NCBI GenBank assembly: GCA_947472705.1
Contig: CANJDA010000060.1
Coordinates: 1-11,439 of the forward strand
Origin: Flavobacteriaceae bacterium
GTDB lineage: Bacteria; Bacteroidota; Bacteroidia; Flavobacteriales; Flavobacteriaceae
Length of the DNA stretch: 11,439 bases
Direction: 5' to 3'
Positions within the stretch are counted from its first letter, which is position 1. Each line of letters starts with the position of its first letter. Position numbers and translations under genes: made by a program. This document shows positions 7,606 to 11,439 of this stretch, piece by piece. The notes below the pieces were generated by a model. That model made no database searches. It saw nothing but the letters and a program-made list of their open reading frames with translations, and was not told the DNA's origin.

Positions 7606-8874
7606 GTGAAAGAAGATTTTCTTCATTATGTATGGCAATATAAGAAGTTTGACTTTTCCAACCTAACAACAGTTTCGGGAGAGCCATTAACTATTGTCAA
7701 TTCTGGAACTTATTTAAAACAGTCTGGCCCCGATTTTTTTAATGCTCAAATTATTATAGGTAACCAAAAGTGGGCAGGCAATATTGAAATTCATGTGAAA
7801 TCATCCGACTGGTATTTGCATCATCATGAGCTAGACGAAAATTATGATAATGTAATTCTTCATGTAGTTTGGGAAAACGATGCTCCAATATTTAGAAAAG
7901 ACAATTCAGAAATCCCAGTTTTTAATTTGAAGCAATATGTTTCCAAAGATACTTTGGCGAGTTACTGGTCTTTAGCTTCTCCAAAAACATGGATTTATTG
8001 CGAAAACCAAATAAAGACAATAGACAGCTTTATTATGCTTAATTGGATGGAGAGTTTGTTTTTTGAAAGATTAGAGCGCAAATCGATTCCTATTGAGCGA
8101 CTTTTGTTGGAGTCTGAAAATGATTGGGAGGCAGTTTTGTTTTATATGTTAGCCAAAAACTTTGGTTTGAATACCAATGGCGAACCCTTTTTTCAATTGG
8201 CAAAATCTATTCCTTTTTCAGTTTTAAGAAAAGAAAGTTTTGAAATTGAAAATTTAGAAGCACTTCTATTTGGTCAAGCCAATTTGTTTCCAATTGATGC
8301 TGAAGAAAATTACACAAAAGATTTGAAAATGCGATTTTATTACCTTTCTCAGAAACACCAATTAAAAAAGAAGAGTATAGAGCCTATTCAGTTTTTTAAA
8401 CATCGTCCCGATAATTTTCCAACGATACGTTTAGCTCAAATGGCAATGTTGTATCATAAACACCAAAATTTGTTTTCTAAAATTATTGAAGTAAAAACAC
8501 TCAAAGAAATGTATAGTTTGTTTGCTATTTCAGTTTCAAAATATTGGCAAACACATTATCAGTTTGATAAAGTAAGTCCGAAGAAGCAAAAGCAGTTTTC
8601 CAAATCGTTTATCGATTTGTTGATTATTAATACCATAGTACCTTTTCAATTTGCATATGCTAAAAGTCAAGGCAAAGAAATATCAGAAACAATTCTTGAA
8701 CTAATGCAAACTATCGTATCCGAAAAGAACAGCATCATTGAAAAGTTTGCTAATTTTGGTGTGAAAGCCCAAAATACTTTTGAATCACAATCATTACTAC
8801 AATTAAAAAAAGAATATTGTGATCAACGAAAATGTTTGCAATGCGCCATCGGAATCCAACTTTTAAAATCATAA
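7606..8874 (+). CDS. DUF2851 family protein (function unknown)
   Basis: The 422-aa cytoplasmic protein has no signal peptide or membrane segment and starts at GTG, where the conserved N-terminus (KEDFLHYVWQYKKFD) begins. The family's conserved block spans about residues 24-90: GPDFFNA (41-47), GNIEIHVKSSDW (58-69), a histidine cluster (His72-74) and VILHVVWE (83-90). The C-terminus carries a Cys-x4-Cys-x2-Cys cluster (Cys405, 410, 413, in CDQRKCLQCAIG) that could bind a metal. It heads a cluster with the PspC and helix-hairpin-helix genes; only TAA and one codon separate it from the next ATG, so translation is probably coupled. Function is unknown. The PD...E-x-H-x-K arrangement suggests, without proving, a nuclease-like core. 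Confidence 0.85.
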   Translation: MKEDFLHYVWQYKKFDFSNLTTVSGEPLTIVNSGTYLKQSGPDFFNAQIIIGNQKWAGNIEIHVKSSDWYLHHHELDENYDNVILHVVWENDAPIFRKDNSEIPVFNLKQYVSKDTLASYWSLASPKTWIYCENQIKTIDSFIMLNWMESLFFERLERKSIPIERLLLESENDWEAVLFYMLAKNFGLNTNGEPFFQLAKSIPFSVLRKESFEIENLEALLFGQANLFPIDAEENYTKDLKMRFYYLSQKHQLKKKSIEPIQFFKHRPDNFPTIRLAQMAMLYHKHQNLFSKIIEVKTLKEMYSLFAISVSKYWQTHYQFDKVSPKKQKQFSKSFIDLLIINTIVPFQFAYAKSQGKEISETILELMQTIVSEKNSIIEKFANFGVKAQNTFESQSLLQLKKEYCDQRKCLQCAIGIQLLKS

Positions 8875-8877
8875 ACC

Positions 8878-9105
8878 ATGTCACCAGTAATTAAATTAAA
8901 ATATTTTTTCGAAAAACACGGTTTTCACGTTTCCTCACGTTTGGCAGACAAGTTGGGAATGCGCGCTTCTAATGTCCGCCTGTTTTTTATATACATCTCT
9001 TTTGTAACTGTAGGTTTGGGTTTTGGAGTGTATCTCACATTGGCTTTTTGGATTAAATTGAAAGATTTAATTCGAGGTAAACGAACTTCTGTATTTGATT
9101 TATAA
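8878..9105 (+). CDS. Small PspC-domain membrane protein
   Basis: This 75-aa protein is almost entirely a PspC domain. An amphipathic N-terminal part (SRLADKLGMRASNVRL, 20-35) corresponds to the family's GlAe-ylgi-ps-vRl segment. A hydrophobic stretch follows (about 35-59, FFIYISFVTVGLGFGVYLTLAF), then a basic tail (KLKDLIRGKR). PspC proteins sit in the inner membrane and, in enterobacteria, work in the phage-shock envelope stress response. No pspA or pspB lies nearby here, so that role should not be assumed. ATG 8878 lies 3 bases after the DUF2851 stop, in the same frame. The gene ends 3 bases before the TTG start of the next gene. Confidence 0.85.
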   Translation: MSPVIKLKYFFEKHGFHVSSRLADKLGMRASNVRLFFIYISFVTVGLGFGVYLTLAFWIKLKDLIRGKRTSVFDL

Positions 9106-9108
9106 GAT

Positions 9109-9990
9109 TTGGCTATTGAAAAATCCATAGGGCAATCGGTTTTAAATTATTCGAAGAGTCAGCGAATAGGAATCCTTCTGTTTTTTGCATTAATAATGGT
9201 GTTGCAAGGATTTTATTTTTTCCATGACTTTACATCATTTGACAAAAAAGATAAAGAAGAAGCAATATGGTTATCCAAACAAAATGAGATTGACAGTTTA
9301 AAACTTTTGAATACAAACTATAAACCAAAAATTTATCCATTTAATCCTAATTTTATCACAGATTTTAAAGGTTATAAACTTGGCATGTCTGTTGCAGAAA
9401 TTGACCGATTATTAGCTTATAGAAAACAAAACAAATTTGTCAATTCGGCAGCCGAATTCCAAGCGGTAACCAAAGTTTCCGATTCTTTGCTAAATACTAT
9501 TTCTCCTTATTTCAAGTTTCCGGATTGGGTTAAAAACAAAAAAGAAAAAGAATCAACATATGCAAAAACTGGATTTTCCGTTAAAGAAATTAAAGCAATT
9601 CTTGATATCAATCAAGCGACCAAAGAAGATTTGATGAAGATTTATGGTATTGGCGATAAAATTTCAGATCGTATTCTGGAACAAAAAGTAAAACTTGGCG
9701 GTTTTGTTTCGATGGAGCAATTGCAAGATATATGGGGATTACAGCCCGAAGTTATTGAAAAACTGAAAACATCATTTGTTGTTAAAACTACATCTAACCT
9801 CAAGAAAATTAACATCAATAATGCCTCTGTAAAAGAGCTTTCTAGCTTTCCTTTTTTTAGATATGCTTTAGCAAAAGAAATTGTTATATATAGAAGTATG
9901 CATGGGGATATCCAAATTGATGATTTGTCAAAAATTAAAGGATTTCCCGTTGATAAAATAAATATAATTGCTTTATATTTGGAATTCTAA
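9109..9990 (+). CDS. Membrane-anchored protein with three helix-hairpin-helix (ComEA-like) modules
   Basis: The 293-aa protein starts at TTG 9109, one codon after the PspC stop. The next in-frame ATG (Met30) would cut the membrane segment, so TTG is preferred. One transmembrane segment (about 20-38, IGILLFFALIMVLQGFYFF) is followed by a charged linker. Three repeated modules come next: 77-137 (FNPNFITDFKGYKLGMSVAEI), 165-225 (LDINQATKEDLMKIYGIGDKI) and 232-293 (ININNASVKELSSFPFF). The second has the classic ComEA pattern with GIGDKIS. Helix-hairpin-helix motifs bind DNA backbones without sequence preference; ComEA proteins bind incoming DNA at the outer face of the inner membrane. Topology here (basic N-terminus inside) suggests the modules face the periplasm. 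A role in DNA uptake is inference; no other competence gene is in view. Confidence 0.82.
   Translation: MAIEKSIGQSVLNYSKSQRIGILLFFALIMVLQGFYFFHDFTSFDKKDKEEAIWLSKQNEIDSLKLLNTNYKPKIYPFNPNFITDFKGYKLGMSVAEIDRLLAYRKQNKFVNSAAEFQAVTKVSDSLLNTISPYFKFPDWVKNKKEKESTYAKTGFSVKEIKAILDINQATKEDLMKIYGIGDKISDRILEQKVKLGGFVSMEQLQDIWGLQPEVIEKLKTSFVVKTTSNLKKININNASVKELSSFPFFRYALAKEIVIYRSMHGDIQIDDLSKIKGFPVDKINIIALYLEF
9950..9981 (+). promoter_or_regulatory. Possible internal promoter for the acyl-CoA dehydrogenase gene
   Basis: TTG at 9950-9952 and TATATTTG at 9974-9981, spaced by 21 bases, match the Bacteroidota promoter pattern. They lie inside the last codons of the helix-hairpin-helix gene. Transcription would start near 9988, about 26 bases before ATG 10014. 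The -7 box overlaps codons for Leu-Tyr-Leu and could be coincidental. Confidence 0.35.
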
Positions 9991-10013
9991 AAATTAAAGA
10001 CAGTCTTAGTTAT

Positions 10014-11183
10014 ATGAATTCAGTATACTTTACAGAAGAACACGAATTGTTTAGGGAAAGTTTGAGCCAATTTTTGCGAATGGAAGTAGTTCCACATATC
10101 GAGAAATGGGAAAAAACGGGAACAATTGATCGATTTATTTGGAAAAAGTTCGGAGAGATGGGTTTTTTCGGAATAGCCTATCCTGAAGCTTATGGTGGAT
10201 TGAATTTGGATTTGTTTTATACCGTTGTTTTTTTAGAAGAACTTCAAAAAATAAAATCTTCTGGTTTTGCTGCAGCTATGTGGGCTCACGCTTATTTAGC
10301 CATGACCCATTTAAATGCAGAAGGTAGTGAAAGAATCAAACAAGAATATTTGGCAGCCAGTATTTCTGGCGATAAAATAGGAGCATTGTGTATTACAGAG
10401 CCTTTTGGCGGAAGTGATGTGGCAGGAATGCGAACAACTGCAGTTAAAAAAGGAAATAAATATGTTATAAATGGTTCTAAAACATTTATAACTAACGGTG
10501 TTTATGCCGATTATTATGTAGTGGCAGCCAAAACGAGTCCGGAGCTAGGAAATAAAGGAATTAGCATATTTCTGATGGACACTAATTTAAAAGGAATTTC
10601 CGCCACCAAATTAGATAAATTAGGATGGAGAGCTTCAGATACGGCTGAGATTTCCTTTGATAATGTTGAGATTCATGAAGAAAATTTAATGGGAGAAGAA
10701 GGAAAAGGGTTTCCCTATATCATGCAACATTTTGCTTTAGAGCGATTGATTATGGCAGTTAATGCCCATGCTCGTGCCGAATATGCTATAGAATATACTA
10801 TAGATTATATGTCGCAACGCGAAGCCTTTGGCACTACTATAAATAAGTTTCAAGCACTACGACATACCATGGTAGATCATGCCACCGATGTGGAGCATTG
10901 TAAAATATTTAATTACGCGGCTGTAGCTCGATTAAACAAAGGAGAATATGTAGTTAAAGAAGCTACTATGGCCAAATTAAAATCGACCAAAGTAGCCGAT
11001 GAAACCATTTATAGTTGCATGCAAATGCTTGGAGGTTATGGTTATATGGAAGAATATCCCTTGGCACGTTTATTAAGAGATAGCCGATTAGGACCTATAG
11101 GAGGCGGTACTTCAGAAATCCTTAGAGAGATTTTGTCTAAAATGATAATCGACAAACAAAACTATAAGCCAGCAGTTAAATAG
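10014..11183 (+). CDS. Acyl-CoA dehydrogenase (FAD-dependent)
   Basis: The 389-aa protein covers a full acyl-CoA dehydrogenase: N-terminal helical domain (1 to about 120), middle beta domain with signature 1 (CITEPFGGSDVAGM, about 126-139), and C-terminal helical domain with signature 2 (QMLGGYGYMEEYPLARLLRD, 337-356). It forms the alpha-beta double bond of acyl-CoA esters and passes electrons to ETF, in fatty-acid or branched-chain amino-acid breakdown. The site of the MCAD catalytic base (Glu376) is Gly364 here (IGGGTSEI). Glu243 in ALERL lies where isovaleryl-CoA and long-chain dehydrogenases carry their base instead, so the enzyme is probably active and of that subgroup. Substrate chain length cannot be read from the sequence. 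It starts 23 bases after the helix-hairpin-helix gene, possibly with its own promoter, and ends before a terminator. Confidence 0.93.
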   Translation: MNSVYFTEEHELFRESLSQFLRMEVVPHIEKWEKTGTIDRFIWKKFGEMGFFGIAYPEAYGGLNLDLFYTVVFLEELQKIKSSGFAAAMWAHAYLAMTHLNAEGSERIKQEYLAASISGDKIGALCITEPFGGSDVAGMRTTAVKKGNKYVINGSKTFITNGVYADYYVVAAKTSPELGNKGISIFLMDTNLKGISATKLDKLGWRASDTAEISFDNVEIHEENLMGEEGKGFPYIMQHFALERLIMAVNAHARAEYAIEYTIDYMSQREAFGTTINKFQALRHTMVDHATDVEHCKIFNYAAVARLNKGEYVVKEATMAKLKSTKVADETIYSCMQMLGGYGYMEEYPLARLLRDSRLGPIGGGTSEILREILSKMIIDKQNYKPAVK

Positions 11184-11211
11184 AACGGATATATAGACTA
11201 AGTAATAATAG

Positions 11212-11245
11212 ACCAAGAGATGAGCAATTGTTTCTTGGTTTTTTT
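11212..11245 (+). terminator. Rho-independent terminator after the acyl-CoA dehydrogenase gene
   Basis: ACCAAGA (11212-11218) pairs with TCTTGGT (11233-11239), followed by a T run to 11245. The loop of 14 bases is large, so the hairpin is modest, but its position 28 bases after the stop codon fits. Confidence 0.7.
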
Positions 11246-11289
11246 GTTTTAGTCTATCATCTATACGTCTATTTTCTATTCTCTCAAAA

Positions 11290-11329
11290 AAATAATTCAT
11301 AATTCATAACTCATAATTAATAATTATTT
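11290..11329 (+). repeat. Short imperfect AT-rich direct repeats upstream of rpsU
   Basis: Units of the form ATAATTCAT / AATTCATAA / CTCATAATTAATAATTA follow one another just upstream of the rpsU -7 box, replacing any clear -33 TTTG. They may be a simple AT-rich slippage repeat or an upstream promoter element. Confidence 0.45.
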
Positions 11330-11330
11330 T

Positions 11331-11338
11331 TACTTTTG
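11331..11338 (+). promoter_or_regulatory. TAnnTTTG promoter -7 element for rpsU
   Basis: TACTTTTG is an exact match to TAnnTTTG. Transcription would start near 11344, giving a leader of about 25 bases that contains the SD. No TTTG lies at the usual -33 distance; AT-rich direct repeats occupy that place. Confidence 0.6.
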
Positions 11339-11348
11339 CCCCCACTAA

Positions 11349-11366
11349 ATGAGAGGAGGTGTCTAA
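11349..11366 (+). other. Five-codon mini-ORF (MRGGV) overlapping the rpsU Shine-Dalgarno
   Basis: ATG AGA GGA GGT GTC TAA runs across the SD and ends 3 bases before the rpsU ATG, in the same frame. From the predicted start site its ATG would be only about 5 bases from the RNA 5' end. It may be chance, since an SD preceded by AT can create it, and there is no direct evidence that it is translated. Confidence 0.2.
11354..11361 (+). promoter_or_regulatory. Unusually strong Shine-Dalgarno of rpsU
   Basis: AGGAGGTG is fully complementary to CACCUCCU in the 16S rRNA 3' tail and lies 8 bases before ATG 11370. The other complete + strand genes in the window have AT-rich leaders without such a site. 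Known for Flavobacterium: ribosomes hide the anti-SD by means of bS21, bS18 and bS6, and the rpsU mRNA keeps a strong SD, allowing feedback by bS21 level. Confidence 0.85.
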
Positions 11367-11369
11367 ATT

Positions 11370-11439
11370 ATGTTGATTATACCAATTAAAGACGGAGAAA
11401 ACATTGATAGAGCATTAAAGCGCTACAAGAGAAAATTCG
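11370..11439 (+). CDS. rpsU: 30S ribosomal protein bS21, N-terminal part (3' truncated by window edge)
   Basis: The 23 visible residues (MLIIPIKDGENIDRALKRYK and on to RKF) match the start of bS21, a small basic protein of about 65 aa in this phylum. bS21 sits on the 30S platform near the 16S rRNA 3' end. In Bacteroidota it helps sequester the anti-Shine-Dalgarno. The gene has its own TAnnTTTG box and a strong SD, so it appears to be transcribed separately from the acyl-CoA dehydrogenase. The reading is short, but the motif is distinctive. Confidence 0.9.
   Translation, partial: MLIIPIKDGENIDRALKRYKRKF

Noticed and set aside
8878..9105. A complete phage-shock (Psp) system
   Set aside because: Only a lone PspC domain is present; no pspA, pspB or pspF-like gene lies in the window.
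8925..9128. 67-codon minus-strand ORF over the PspC gene
   Set aside because: It is the antisense shadow of a recognisable PspC domain.
11112..11300. 62-codon minus-strand ORF at the end of the acyl-CoA dehydrogenase
   Set aside because: It spans the terminator and overlaps conserved coding sequence, with no recognisable domain.

Overview
The window is low-GC DNA with the stamp of the Bacteroidota, most likely Flavobacterium or a close relative in the Flavobacteriaceae. The signs are a RagB/SusD lipoprotein end, an M43 metalloprotease with a type IX secretion (T9SS) C-terminal sorting domain, a Bacteroidota-type putative porin, a DUF2851 gene, and TTTG/TAnnTTTG promoters. Most genes lack a Shine-Dalgarno sequence; rpsU, at the right edge, has a very strong one.

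Left part (1-4287): surface and outer-membrane functions, all on the + strand. It opens with the C-terminal half of a SusD-like glycan-binding lipoprotein, closed by a strong terminator at 784-813. A secreted zinc metalloprotease with its own terminator (2274-2304) follows. Next is a putative beta-barrel porin, whose better start is 2356 because the longer version begins in the terminator tail.

Middle (4288-7547): a 219-bp intergenic stretch has locally raised GC, two small inverted repeats and a textbook promoter at 4395-4425. It drives a PLP-dependent cystathionine beta-synthase/cysteine synthase with a C-terminal CBS-domain pair. This gene converges on a minus-strand exported PNGase F-like protein with a GLPGLI-like N-terminal region. 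The two share one hairpin between their stop codons.

Right part (7606-11439): a compact + strand cluster of DUF2851, a small PspC-domain membrane protein and a membrane-anchored protein with three helix-hairpin-helix modules. These three genes lie in the same reading frame, separated only by a TAA and one codon each time. An acyl-CoA dehydrogenase and a terminator follow. The window ends in the first 70 bases of rpsU (ribosomal protein bS21), with a TAnnTTTG promoter element and an AGGAGGTG Shine-Dalgarno.

I see no mobile element, CRISPR array, tRNA, rRNA or prophage gene, and no clear new defence or biosynthetic system. The best leads are the rpsU leader (strong SD plus an in-frame five-codon mini-ORF over it), the apparent active-site change in the PNGase F-like protein, the one-frame three-gene cluster, and a possible nuclease-like motif in DUF2851.
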